A stretch of DNA of 64,000 bases from Ailurus styani (GCA_002007465.1 LNAC01000019.1:124871-188870), one strand, 5' to 3'; shown: positions 34,469-45,329, counted from the first letter of the stretch. Made by a program: numbers and translations. Notes: generated from the letters alone by a model not told the origin.

Positions 34469-35960
34469 GTTGCTGATGGCAAGATTTCCTTTTTTATTGC
34501 TGAATAATACTCCACTGTACACACAGTCTCTCTCTTCCTCTCTCTCCCTATATATATACATATATGTGTGTGTGTATATGCCACATTTTCTTAATTTTTT
34601 AAAAGATTTTATTTAATTTCTTTGAGAGAAATGAAGAGTAAAAGAGAGAGCATAAGCAGGGGGTGCAGCACAGGGAGAGGGAGAAGCAGATGCTCTGCTG
34701 AGCAGGGATCCTGATATGTGGGGCTCAATCCTGGGACCCTGGGATTATGACCCGAGCTAAAGGCAGATACTTAACTGACTGAGCCACCCAGGTGCCCCCC
34801 ACATTTTCTTTATCCATTCATCTATTGATGGACACCTAGCTTGCTATCATGTCTAGGCTATTGTAAATAATACTGCAGTGAGCTTAGGGGTGTATATATC
34901 TTTTTGAGTTAGTGTTTTAATTTTCTTCGGGTTAATACTCAAAAGTGAAATTGTTGGATAACATGATAGTACTATTTTAAATGTTTTGAGGAACCTCCAT
35001 ACTGTCTTCCACAGTAGCTATACCAGTTTATATTCCCACCAACAGTGCACAAGCATTCCTTTTTCTCCACACCCTTTCTAACACTTGCTATTTCTTATTT
35101 TTTTTGATAATAGCAGTAGCCATTCTAACCGATGTGAGGTGATACCTTATGATGGTTTTGATTTGCATTTCCGTGATGATTGGTGAGGGTTGAGTACCTT
35201 TTTATGTACATTTGGCCATCTGTACGTCTTTGGAGAGATGTCTTTTCAGATCCTTTGGCCATTTTTTTAAACCAGGATTTTTTTTTTTTCTGTTGAGCTT
35301 TGTGAGTTCTTTATATAGTTTGGACATAACCCCTTATTAGGTACTTTTTTTTTTGCAAATATTTTATCACAATCAGTAGTCTTTTTATTTTGTTGATGAT
35401 GTCCTTCACTGTGCAGAAACTTTTTAGTTTGAGATAGCCTCAGTTGTTGATTTTTGCTTCTGTTGCCTTTGCTTCTGTTGTCAAGTCTAAAAATCATAGT
35501 CAAAACTGATGTTGAGGAGATATTGCCTATGTTTTCTTCTAGTTTTATGTTTTCACATCTTACATTCAAGTCGTTGACCCATTTTGTGTTAATTTTTGTG
35601 TTTGATGTAAGATAGTGGTCTAATTTCATTCTTCTGTATGTAGATGTCCAGTTTTCCCAATACCATTTATTGAAGAAACTGTATATTCTTGCCTCCTTTG
35701 TTGTAAATTAGTTGGCTTTATGTGCATGGGTTTATTTTTGGGATCTCTATTCTGTTTCATTGATCCATGTGTCAGTTTTTATGCCAACATCATACTACTT
35801 TGATCACTATAGCTTTGTAGCATGGTTTGAAATCAGGAAGCATGATGCTTTAGGTTTTGTTTTTCTTTTGGAAGAATGTTTTGGCTATTTGAAGACTTTT
35901 GTGGTTTCAAAATTTTAGGGTTTATTCTATTACTGTGAGAAATGCCATTGGAATTCTTAT
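34469..35960 (-). mobile_element. Old L1 (L1MA-like), right part
   Basis: Resumes the element broken at 27543: 'gctgaataatactccactg', then after the SINE 'gatttgcatttccgtgatg', 'ttttcagatcctttggcc', 'gttctttatatagtttgga', 'gtccagttttcccaatacc', 'attgatccatgtgtcagttt'. This is the complement of the L1 3' UTR and ORF2 C-terminal region. A (TATA/TGTG) microsatellite lies at 34550-34580. Confidence 0.9.
34596..34797 (-). mobile_element. Can-SINE, older type, inside old L1
   Basis: Minus-strand copy with 'gaagagtaaaagagagagca' and 'actgagccacccaggtgcc'. Flank duplication ccacattttctt(a/t)a at about 34579 and 34799. The host L1 phrase 'ccacattttctttatccatt' is restored on removal. Confidence 0.95.
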
Positions 35961-36040
35961 TTGGCTAGTCTGATTAATTTTGTCATTTCTCCTCCTTAAA
36001 TTTGACAACCTTTATCCTGCCTCAGTCTTTTTTTTTTTTT

Positions 36041-36120
36041 TTTTTAAATTTTATTTTTATTATTTGCCCAAGGGGTACAGGTCTGTGAATCATCAGGCTT
36101 ACATCTTTCACAGCCCTCAC
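36041..36120 (-). mobile_element. Ultra-short 5'-truncated L1 insertion
   Basis: Only about 80 bp: the complement of the L1 3' tip ('cccaaggggtacaggtctgt', 'gaatcatcaggcttacatc') as at 27586-27632. Both flanks are cagtc followed by a long T run (36023 and 36121), a target-site duplication at a T-rich site. It represents a copy aborted almost immediately. Confidence 0.92.
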
Positions 36121-36267
36121 CAGTCTTTTTTTTTTTTTTTCCTCCTGAAGAACCATGCTGAGATCTTTTATTCTTTAATCATGAAATTTATTTTGGGAAA
36201 CTTACACCTTTTATTATCACTTTTTAGAAAATTGTGAGGTCTTGCTCTTGTGTCTTTCAGTTTCTTT

Positions 36268-36471
36268 TTTTTTTTTTAAAGATTTTATTTATTCATTTGA
36301 CACAGAGAGAGAGATTACAAGTAGGCAGAGAGGCAGGCAGAGAGAGAGGAGAGAGGAGGAAGCAGGCTCCCTGCTGAGCAGAGAGCCCAATGTGGGCCTC
36401 GATCCCAGGACCCTGGGATCATGACCTGAGCCGAAGGCAGCGGCTTTAACCCACTGAGCCACCCAGGCGCC
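36268..36471 (-). mobile_element. Can-SINE, younger subtype
   Basis: 'agattacaagtaggcagag', 'agagaggagagaggaggaag' and 'aacccactgagccacccagg'. Flank duplication cagtttctt at 36259-36267 and 36472-36480. Confidence 0.96.
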
Positions 36472-36480
36472 CAGTTTCTT

Positions 36481-37361
36481 AAAGTGTTATCTCCTTACCT
36501 GTATATATTGTCCCAATTGATACTTAAGTCTCATTAGTGGAGATCAATTTCTGTTTCTTACTGTGAGCTATCAGACTGCTTCTTTTGGGAGTACTTATAA
36601 TAACATCTGCTATAGTTCTAAGGTACCTAATTTTCCTTTATATAGCAGGTAATTTTTTCCATAAATTTTATAAGTTAAAAACTTTTTCCATTATTAATTA
36701 ATGCTCTATGTTTGGGAAATCGAGGTCCCAGAGAACAGGTTATATCATTCAAGAAGTTAGCAGCTAAACCAATTTGGTACATATATTTCTAGGGAATTGG
36801 CTTTTTGTACTACCAAGAAAACTACCCTAATTAATTCCTACAATCAATTGTTTTATAAATTTAGAGAATTTGTGAGGGATCTGTGAGGGATATTATGATG
36901 ATTCAGTCAGAAATATTATCCTTAAGACTTTTGTAGTGTAATAGAAGAAATAACACTGGCACACAAATAACCATAACACAGTATTTAAAAGGGCAAGTGT
37001 CATTAATGAGAGGTAGTGTAGGGCTGTGGGATTCTGGGGAGACAAGAAAGATTTCCAATGTGGAGGATAGGAGAAAACTTTGTGCAGAGGGAGGGCTTTG
37101 ATATGTTCCTTTAAGGAAAATCAGGGTTGTTTGCTCTTTGGAAAATAGGGAAGTTGATGTCACATGGCAAGAGCAGAATGAGCAAAACTGAGAAAGGAAG
37201 AAAGCACAGGGTGTTTGTGGTGGGAATAGGGAATGGGGAGCTTGTTTGCCTTGTGTAAATGATAGCATTTGGACTTAGTGTTGGACTTATGGCTGTGGGT
37301 TATTTATTAACTATGTTATTTTATAAACACTGACACTTTGATCAACAGAGGAGCATGGATA
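36481..37361. other. Unassigned non-coding sequence
   Basis: No gene recognised. 37000-37250 has a purine-rich, L2-like flavour ('agagcagaatgagcaaaact') but cannot be assigned. The 121-codon minus-strand frame at 36903-37268 has no motif. Confidence 0.4.
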
Positions 37362-38062
37362 TGGTAATCTTTTTTTTAAAGATTTTATTTATTTATTTTT
37401 GAGAGAAAGAGTGACTGTGTGTATGTGTGTGTATAAACCGGGGGAGGGGTTGAGGGGGACAGAGACGGAGAGAATTTTAAGCAGATTCCATGCTGAACTG
37501 GAGCCCCATGTGGGGCTCGGTTCCAGTGACTCCTGAAATTGTGACCTGAGCTTAAACTAAGAGTTGGATGTCCAACAGATTGAGCCACCCAGGTACCCCT
37601 GGTAGTCTCTTTTTATCCTGGTTTTGCTTTTTGTGGTTTCACTTCCTGGTGGTTAACTATGGTCTGGAAGCAGATGTTCCTCCTCCTGGCTTATTGTCAG
37701 AAGGTCAGTAATACCTAATGATACATCGCAGGCCTATTCACCTCACTTAATCTCATCACATAGACATTTTAACATCTCACATCATCACAAGATGATGATG
37801 AGTACAGTACAATAAGATATTTTGAGAGATTTTCACCTAAGTTTTCACCTAAGTTTTACTACAGTATATTGCTATAATTATTCTGTTTTATTATTATTGT
37901 TGTTTAATCTCTTATTGTGCCTAATTTGTAATTAAACTTTATCATAAATATATTTACATAGGGAAAAACACAGTATACTAGGCTTTGGTACTATCCACTG
38001 TTTCAGGAATCCCCTAGGGGACTTAGAAGTGTCCTCTGTGGATGCAGGTGGAGGGACTACTG
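37362..38062 (+). mobile_element. Tigger-type (TcMar) non-autonomous DNA transposon
   Basis: Ends are inverted: the left side (right of the SINE) reads 'tggtagtctctttttatcc' and the right end 'gtggagggactactg'. A TA dinucleotide sits at both borders (37360-37361 and 38063-38064), the mariner-class target duplication. Inner phrases 'gtcagaaggtcagtaatac', 'acatcatcacaagatgatga' and 'aaactttatcataaatat' match the well-known human Tigger-derived repeat class. A SINE is inserted near the left end. No transposase frame. Drawn on the plus strand by convention only. Confidence 0.85.
37371..37600 (-). mobile_element. Can-SINE inside Tigger element
   Basis: Long minus-strand copy with a (TG)n tract at 37415-37432. 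Its flanks tggtaatcttttt (37362) and tggtagtctcttt (37600) are duplicated copies of the Tigger terminus. Confidence 0.93.
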
Positions 38063-38064
38063 TA

Positions 38065-39379
38065 GATCAATGATTGAGAGAGATTGTTGAATTTTTTTTG
38101 ATGTTGAGCAATAAGGCCATGTGTGAAGGAAGAGCTGAATTAGTGTATTATTTGTTTCTAAACACTCTTACTCATTTTCACATCCTGGCCTCTATATTAT
38201 AGGCATAGCAATTGACATAGGCATAGGCATAGGCATCAGGAAATTGACAGAATAGTAATGGTTCTACATTTTGTGATTTTAGGGCTATAGGAAAGCTTGT
38301 TTTACAAAGACTTAACAAAGTCCTCTGTCTGCTAATATCTGATATTATATACCTTCCTTAAAGGTATATACCTTTAAGGTATATTATATACCTTCCTTAA
38401 AGGCAAGTGATCAATGCTTGATGTGTTTTGCCCTGTTAAACTAAGCCTTTGGGCATAGTTCTAGAGCATCGTGCAGGGAAAGGATATTTCCAAACAGGGA
38501 AGAACATTTCTGGAAGAATATCTAGGCAAACACTGATTTTTGTTTCTTTTGACTGACTCCACAATTTTGGCTAACCTACTGTTTTGATATACTCAGTAAT
38601 GTAAAATATAAACAAATGCGTACATACATGTAAATAATATATGTATATACAACACACTGAGTTCATTGGTGGTTTTTATATTATTTTTATTTAATAAAAA
38701 TGAAACAAAATGACCAATGTTTCATACCTAAAAGGTGTTTCCTAGCATATGAAACCAGAAACCAGACTCTCAGTTGGTAGTTTGATTTGGGATTTTTCTC
38801 TGGAGGAAGATCAGCTGTTCTTTCTTAATGAATACCTTGATTTCTGTTAATGAGCTACTCAGATATATAAAAGAACAATTAAGTTCACTCTCAGCCTTCT
38901 GCTATATTATTATAATTTTGTATAAATAGTTCTTAATAAAGTCATTTTCTAAATTGATTTGATTTTATGTAATGCTAGTTTTTCACTTAGAAAGGAAAAT
39001 ACTTGAAGAGCTAGCATATGGTTACCTTATGCTGTTCTTCACTTGTTTCTTCCTTGAGTGCATTTCATGCTCTTCTCTGTGGTCTTTTTCCCTTATTTTC
39101 TGTGATTTCTTCTTCCATGTAGGATTCAATGCCTTCATGTTGCTCTTGGATGTTTGATCCTTCCTCACTTTCCTGCCTTACCTGGGCCTGTTTGGTTCCT
39201 CCAGCACCCTAACAAATCTAGACTTCCCTTGCCATCCTCTTTAACTTTTCCTTTTGTTCCTAATATTGCTTATTTGTCCATCTGTCCTCCCTCCTTCCCT
39301 CCATCCCTTCTCTCTTTCCTCCTCCTCTTCTCCCTCCCTCCCATATCTCTGGCTTTGTCTTTATCTTTGTGGTGCATAG
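38065..39379. other. Unassigned sequence with short local repeats
   Basis: No gene recognised. Contains an (ATAGGC)n run at about 38214-38237, the palindromic repeat at 38342-38403 and a CT-rich tract at 39280-39345. Confidence 0.45.
38342..38403. repeat. 23-bp direct repeat around a 24-bp perfect palindrome
   Basis: atattatataccttccttaa plus agg occurs at 38342-38364 and 38381-38403. Between and partly within lies a perfect palindrome at 38356-38379, half-site ccttaaaggtat. Could form a hairpin or cruciform; it probably arose by template switching. Confidence 0.95.
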
Positions 39380-40090
39380 AGGCTTGTATATCTTGCCAAT
39401 ATTCACAAAGGACCTTTTGTTTTGTTTTGTTTTGTTGACAGTCTACTGTTTCATTTTCTGAAGTTGTTTTTGATTACTTTCATTTTTGCTCTTGTCTCTA
39501 TTTGTTTCTTCTACTTTCTTTTAATTTAATAATTTTGTTTTATAGGTATTAAAGTTAAATAATTTTACATACTTATTTAATAAATACATTTAAAGCAATA
39601 AATTTTTCTTCTCGATAATATGCCTACATTCCACAGGTTTAATTTGTTGTGTTTCCATTTACTCCCTGTTCTAAATATTTCGTACTTTCCATTTTGATCT
39701 ACTTTTTAACCAATTAGTTATTCAGGAATACACTTTAAAAAATTATCTTTACTGTTGATTTGTAACAATTGTATTTTTCAAATTTTTAACATTTATTGGG
39801 ACATTTCATGTGATTTAGTATAAGGAAAAAATTTTAAATGCTTTATATATACTTGAAAAATGGTATTTTTTATTTGTGGAGGATTCTAAAAATATATATT
39901 ACATCAAGCATCTAATGTTAAATATATATCCTTATTTTTATGTATGTTTCTTGTTATTTTTATGTTTCTTGTTATTTTTCCTCTGATGTTCTAAGATATT
40001 GTTGTCTGTCAATTATCATTGCTGATGAGAAGTTTTGCCAGATTTGTCATCCATTTCTATATAGCTTATCTTTTCTGTATGTGGGAATTT
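39380..40090 (-). mobile_element. Decayed L1 ORF2 fragment, antisense
   Basis: 'atgcctacattccacaggtt', 'ttgtgtttccatttactcc' and 'accaattagttattcagga' follow the complement of the L1 endonuclease-to-polymerase spacer. Very diverged, with a small tandem duplication of 'tatgtttcttgttattttt' at 39940-39980. Confidence 0.6.
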
Positions 40091-40094
40091 ATGG

Positions 40095-40235
40095 GGTTTT
40101 TTATTCATTTATTCATTATCCTTCAAATATTTATTGATTGACAGTGAGTGCTTAGGCACTGGGTATTTGTTAGTGTACAAAGCAGTAAAGAATCCCTGCA
40201 CTCATAGATCTTACAGTCTAACAAGTGAATATATT
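40095..40235 (-). mobile_element. L2 3' end, antisense
   Basis: 'caaatatttattgattgaca', 'aggcactgggtatttgttag', 'aatccctgcactcatagatc' is the complement of the L2 3' terminal region. Confidence 0.8.
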
Positions 40236-40239
40236 AGCT

Positions 40240-40660
40240 AAGGTAAAGCCAGCCACTGTAATAAATTAACCCCCACAATTATCACTGGCTTAAAGCTTTG
40301 AGATTTTATTTTTTATTTTTCACACTGTCTCTTATGGATATTCCTACTTAGGGAGCTCTCAAGGTACAGGCTTCTTCTACTTTGCAACTCTGTCATCTTT
40401 AACATTTGGTTCTGACGCTGTCCTGGGGTCACCAGTGTTCTAGTAGCCAGGGAGGGAAAAGAACATGGAAGATCACATGGGAGGTTTTTAAGGACTAGAC
40501 CTGGAGATCGCATTTACCACTTGGGCCCATATTCTCATGGCTAGGATGCAGTCACTTGTTCACATTTAACTTCAAGGGTGCCTGGGAAAGGTAGTTTAGC
40601 TGTGGGCGTAGGAGGAATAGAAAACATATTTGGGCATCAGCTAGCAGTTTCTGACATACC
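40240..40660. mobile_element. Possible MaLR-like repeat inserted in L2
   Basis: 'cagccactgtaataaattaa', 'tatcactggcttaaagct', 'gggcccatattctcatggc', 'gtgcctgggaaaggtagttt' recall a common mammalian LTR-like repeat. It interrupts the L2 sequence that resumes near 40690. Family uncertain. Confidence 0.45.
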
Positions 40661-40689
40661 ATAAGGAACACCCATGGTTTGCTAAATAG

Positions 40690-41995
40690 TATTAGTGCTA
40701 AGGAGGAAAGTAAATCAAGGAGGGGGCTAGGGAGTGTTGGCTAGGGAGTGTTGTGGAAGGTGGGATCCCAATTGTATATAGGTGGGTGGTGAAATCCTTA
40801 CTTAGAGGGTATATTTGAATATACACCTACAAGAAGTGGGGTGTTGGTACCTTGTGGAGATGTGAAGGAAGAATATTTCAGGCATAGCAAATAGCAAATG
40901 CAAATAATCTGAGGTTGGGGGCAAGCCTGGCCTGGCTAGAGCAACCAGGAAAGCAGTGTAGCTCCAGGAGACTGAACAAGGGGCTGGGGTAAAAATTATG
41001 TCAGTGACGTCAGTGATATTGTAGGGCTGTTGAGCCATCAGTGGGTTTGAATGGACGGCATGATCTGACTTAGGTTTTAGTGGGGTAGTTCTGGTCACTG
41101 GGTTGAGAATAGATTGAAAGATAGGGGTAGAGAGCAGAATGAGACCAGTTAGAGGTTACTCTAGTAATCTAGGTGAGAAATTTTGGAATAGAGTGTTAAC
41201 AGTGAAGGTGGCATGAAGCAATCAGATGCTGAATATATTTTGGAAGTATTGCTGGTATAAGATTAGCTAATGGATAGGATGTGGGATGTACAAAAAAAAA
41301 AAGGAATCAGGGTTGGTTGTTCAGCCTTAGTAACTGGAAGAGTGGAGATGTCATTTACTGAGGTTGGGAAAATGATCAGAAGATAATTAGGAGCTCAGTT
41401 TCAATATGTAAAATTTGAGATGCTTTCATGACACTCAGCCAAAGAGAGAGGACCAGGCTGAAAATACATATTTGCAAATCATAAACACAAAGATAGGATT
41501 TAAAGCCACGAGACTGGATGAAATAACAAAGTAAATATATGTGGTGGAAAAGAAAAGAGATTCCAGTTCTAAGGCTTGGGACATTTTGCTATTTTGAGGT
41601 TAGTGAGATGAAGAGGAACTAGCAAAAGACATTAAGGAGGAGGTAAGAGAAGGTCTAGGACAGTGGGGGTTCTTAGGAGCCAAATGCAGAAAATATGTCA
41701 AGAATGAGTCAGTGATAGGATGCCTGGGTGTCCCAGGGTCCTGTGATTGAGACCCCCCCCCCCGACCCCTTCCAGGGGTCAGGCTCCCTGCTCAGCGGGG
41801 AGTCTGCTTCTCCCTCTCCTGCTGCTCCCCCTGCTTGTACTCTTTCTCTCTGTCAAATAAATAAATATATATTTTTTTAAAGAATGAGTCAGTGATGAAG
41901 TGTATAAAATTCAGTTAATAGGTGAACCAAGATAAGGACTAAGAATCGGAAATTGGATTTAACACCCCGAAGGCCATCAGTGACCTTGATAGAAG
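40690..41995 (-). mobile_element. Long L2 LINE body, antisense, split by a SINE
   Basis: In order: 'tatttcaggcatagcaaata', 'catgatctgacttaggtttt', 'ttgagaatagattgaaagat', 'gaccagttagaggttactc', 'gctgaatatattttggaagt', 'gctaatggataggatgtggg', 'taaagccacgagactggatg', 'gatgaagaggaactagcaaa'. This is a long continuous stretch of the complement of L2 ORF2 and 3' region, unusually well preserved for so old a family. The SINE at 41717 interrupts it. Confidence 0.85.
41717..41879 (+). mobile_element. Can-SINE with deleted tRNA-like head
   Basis: Starts 'aggatgcctgggtg' and jumps directly to 'tcccagggtcctgtg', so about 50 bp of the tRNA-like promoter region is absent. It continues normally ('cctgctcagcggggagtctg') to an AAAT tail. 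The 17-bp duplication aagaatgagtcagtgat (41700-41716 and 41880-41896) is perfect. Confidence 0.95.
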
Positions 41996-41996
41996 G

Positions 41997-42469
41997 AATG
42001 GCAGGTTGTGTTTCCCAGGAGACAGACTCTGAGGTGGAGATAAGCAAGAGTTTTGTTAGGAAGTGCTTTTGGAATTGCCATCTGTGGAAGAGGAGGGAAG
42101 GAAGCAGGAATTAGGGAAAGTTGGGCTGTGATGTCCTCTAGTGAAGGTTGCAGAAAACCCCATGGGGAGCTCTAATGTTGAGATGGGGTGAGGTGTCTAA
42201 ACCTGTGCAAATCTCTTGTTGACTGCTCATTGAAAGTGGGCTGTCCTGGAAAGGAGCATGGTTTTGGACAAGGTGATTCCTTAGCCAGTGCAATCTGAGG
42301 AAGGATCATAGTTGAGAGCTCTCTTCTGGTGCATTTCCAGCAGCTGGGGTGTAATAAGTTCTTTGTGAGGCTCTGGCTGGCACATCACAGAGTCCATTAG
42401 AAGCAGTTTAGATGGAGTAAGGAGGGCAAAAGCCTGTTGAGAGTGGGTTCAAAAAAGAATGGGAAGACA
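41997..42469. other. Unassigned, possibly an old LTR
   Basis: 'ggttgtgtttcccaggagac' with later purine-rich and 'ctggctggcacatcac' sequence suggests a degraded repeat, but no family can be named. Confidence 0.35.
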
Positions 42470-42949
42470 GAAATCAGAGACAATGAGCATAGATGTCTCT
42501 TTCCTCTTTATTCCTGATGCTCGCTAAGATGTGTCTAGATGTGGATTTATTTTTATTCTTCTCGCTTGGCATCCGGAGTGTAGTTTCAATCTCAAGATTC
42601 ATGTCATTTTTCAATACTGGCACTTCAAACATTGCTTTTTCTACTTTTTCTAGTTTCTTTTTTTTTTTTCCTGGAACTTCTTTTATACACATGTTGGGAT
42701 CTTTCAATCTATGCTTTATACGAGTTAATTGTTACTTCATCTTTTTTACTTATATCTCTTTTTGTTATCTTCTGGGAAATTTTTCAACATTATCTTTTAA
42801 GTCACTGAATCTCTTATACTCTATCTAGTCTAGATTTTATTCTGTATGCTGACCTTAGAAATTTTTTTCAAAGAATACATTTATTCCAAGGGATCTGATT
42901 TTTTTGCCTTTATTTCTGACAGCTTTGTTTCATATTTTCATATATTTTA

Positions 42950-43153
42950 ATTTTTTTATATATTTTTTAAAGATTTAATTTATTTATTTGACAGAGAGAA
43001 ACACAGCGAGAGAGGGAACACCAGCAGGGGGAGTGGGAGAGGGAGGAGCAGGCTTTCCTGCCAGGCAGGGAGCCAGATGTGGGGCTTGATCCCAGGGCTC
43101 TGGGATCATGACCTGAGCTGAAGGCTAAGCGACTGAGCCACCCAGGAGCCCCC
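42950..43153 (-). mobile_element. Can-SINE, older type, slightly deleted head
   Basis: Minus-strand copy ('aaacacagcgagagaggg', 'gcgactgagccacccagg'); the 'cagatgcttaac' segment is shortened to 'ctaagc'. Flank duplication atattttcatatatttt at about 42933-42949 and 43155-43171. Confidence 0.93.
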
Positions 43154-43214
43154 GTATTTTCATATATTTTTTAAAAAGAATATTATTTCCTCCTTTGTCT
43201 TTTGGTAGAGTCTT

Positions 43215-43388
43215 TTTTTTTTAAGATTTTATTTATTTATTTGAGAATGAGAGATCACACACATGAGCAGGGGGAAGGGCAGAAGGAGAAGCAGACTCCC
43301 TGCTGAGCAGGGTCTCAATCCCAGGACCCTGAGATTATAACTTGAGCCAAAGACAAATGCTTAACTAACTGGGCAACCCAGCTGCACC
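43215..43388 (-). mobile_element. Can-SINE, older type
   Basis: 'aagattttatttatttattt', 'gaccctgagattataactt', 'actgggcaacccagctgcac'. Perfect 15-bp duplication ttttggtagagtctt at 43200-43214 and 43389-43403. Confidence 0.95.
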
Positions 43389-43640
43389 TTTTGGTAGAGT
43401 CTTAACCTACTTATTTTAAAATCTTTTTCATATTTTTTAAATCATTTTCCTTTCCTATGGAGTGAACTACTATTCCAGTTGTTGATTTTATTGACTATCT
43501 TCCCTAGTGTTAGTTTTGGACATGTGTTTTATAATTTTGAAATTATTTTATAATAATTTTCAGGCTTATATGGAGCAGAAGTTTTCTTATATTTTTATAT
43601 TTTATTTACTTCTATACCCACCACATTCTGGTTCACAGTA

Positions 43641-44469
43641 TTGTAGTTGACACAGTGTTTTGCATTCCAGAACCATGTCTTATATTGGTTCCTTGGGGCC
43701 CCTGCCCTTGAGATACTGATGATATTTCATATCCTGTCTCTGAGCCAGTGGCTGGTGTGGCTAGGTCCTGGTGGTCCTACATATGTGCATCTTCTGCTTC
43801 CCCAATCATAGAGCTTTTGATAAGCCCTTGTTCCAAGCAATGGTTTGGAAGTTTTGTTTTCTGCCACCTCTTATCTGGCAGCTTTTTTAGCAGGGGCTGG
43901 CCCTGATCCTGTACCTGTTGGGGAATTATGCTGAGATCTGGGTATCCCACTGGAGCTGAACTCCAGGTAGCCTCTGCCTGCATCCAGGAGCTGGGACAGC
44001 ACCCTCAGCTTCCATCCCATCACCACTGTGCATTTATTTTCTATTTCTGGTTCTTGAAGATCCCTACCTTATTTATGCCTGTCTCATTCCTTAGGGAAAA
44101 GCCTTCAACCAGATATTGGTGAGAAAAAGATAAGTGTTTTGATATTTATTGTTCAATGTGTTATTCCTCTTAGAGATTTTTTTTCCCTAGGAAGATATAA
44201 ATGCTAGATATGATACTGTATATATCAGTGATGTGGTTATTATAGATTTTTTCTCTTTTGATTATTCTTCATGTTACTATTTTTTTTTGTTTATAAATGC
44301 ATACTTTATTACATTTCTGGAGTCATAGTTTTCTTAAGAGAAAGTTTTTTTAATCTGTGAGACCAAACATTAGAGAACAGGCAATGTTTTAAACAAGAGT
44401 CACAAAACTATAATCATTTTCTTAATTCATTTAGTCTCATGTTTCCAATTCTTGTTCAGTTTATTTATT
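43641..44469. other. Unassigned, moderately GC-rich stretch
   Basis: 43660-44010 is richer in GC and has short frames on both strands (43777-43983 minus, 43928-44122 plus). No protein family recognised. It may be more of the adjacent LINE leader. Confidence 0.35.
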
Positions 44470-44667
44470 TTCATTTTTTAAAAAAGATTTTATTTCTTTG
44501 AACAGGGAGAGAATGAAAGCACAAGTAGGGGCAGTGGCAGGCAGAGAGAGAGGGAGAAGCAGGCCTCCGCTGAGCAGGGAGCCTGATGCAGGGCTCTATC
44601 GCAGGACTCTGGGACCACGACCCAAGCTGAAAGCAGATGCCTAACTGACCGAGCCACCCAGGTGCCC
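44470..44667 (-). mobile_element. Can-SINE, first of adjacent pair
   Basis: Minus-strand copy ('agagaatgaaagcacaagt', 'accgagccacccaggtgcc'). Flank cagtttattt at 44458-44467 and 44668-44677. Confidence 0.94.
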
Positions 44668-44677
44668 CAGTTTATTT

Positions 44678-44856
44678 TTTAAAAAGATTTTATTATTCAT
44701 TCGAGATAGAAAGCAGTGATGGGGGAGGGACTGAAGGGGAGGAAGGGGCAGGCTACCTGCTGAGCAAGGAGCCCATGAAGGACTCCTTCCCAGGACCCTG
44801 GGCTCCTGACTGGACCCAAAGGCTGACACTCAACCAACTGAGTCACCCAGGCACCC
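44678..44856 (-). mobile_element. Can-SINE, second of adjacent pair
   Basis: Begins at the duplicated flank of the previous SINE ('ttttttaaaaagattttatt') and ends 'actgagtcacccaggcacc'. Same orientation. More diverged, hence older. Confidence 0.92.
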
Positions 44857-45329
44857 TGAACATATAACATTTTAATAACAATGTTAAGTGATGGATTCTT
44901 CATGTTTCTAAAGTTATCCCATACAATACGCAAAGTATACCTCTATACCTTATCCTCACTTCCTCTTTCTTTCTTTTAAAAAATCCTTTATAGAATTTGC
45001 ATATATTTATAGACTCAAGAATTTATTACCAAGCTTTCCCATGCATGCCATGGCCCTGAAATTCCTTCATTTCTGGTCTGATGATGTTGACCATTATGGC
45101 CTGGAGACACTCTCCTTCCTTCTTAATGGAGTCTTTATTTCTGCACTAGTCACACTCTCCACAAATTAACTCCTTGTCCTGCTTCTCAGAAAACTCATTC
45201 TGTCTCTTGGCTTTACATACCACCTGTGTCTAAAAGACTTTCAGATCCATATCTCTAACATGGAGAGGCAGAAGTAGAAGTGACAGAGATGGAAATGAGG
45301 GCTTACATGGGCAAGGTTTAGGAGCTATG
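44857..45329. other. Unassigned; possible L2 remnant
   Basis: 'ctcattctgtctcttggctt' and neighbouring pyrimidine-rich words could be old LINE sequence. No gene. Confidence 0.35.

Larger units (their letters stand above)
42470..43640 (-). mobile_element. Old L1/HAL1-like fragment, antisense, with two SINEs
   Basis: 'ttcaatctcaagattcatgt', 'ttttatacacatgttgggat', 'tcttttggtagagtcttaac' and 'actattccagttgttgattt' resemble the complement of L1/HAL1 ORF1 and leader sequence. Overlapping open frames at 42474-42707 (minus, KNK-rich) and 42493-42828 are repeat-derived. Confidence 0.55.
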
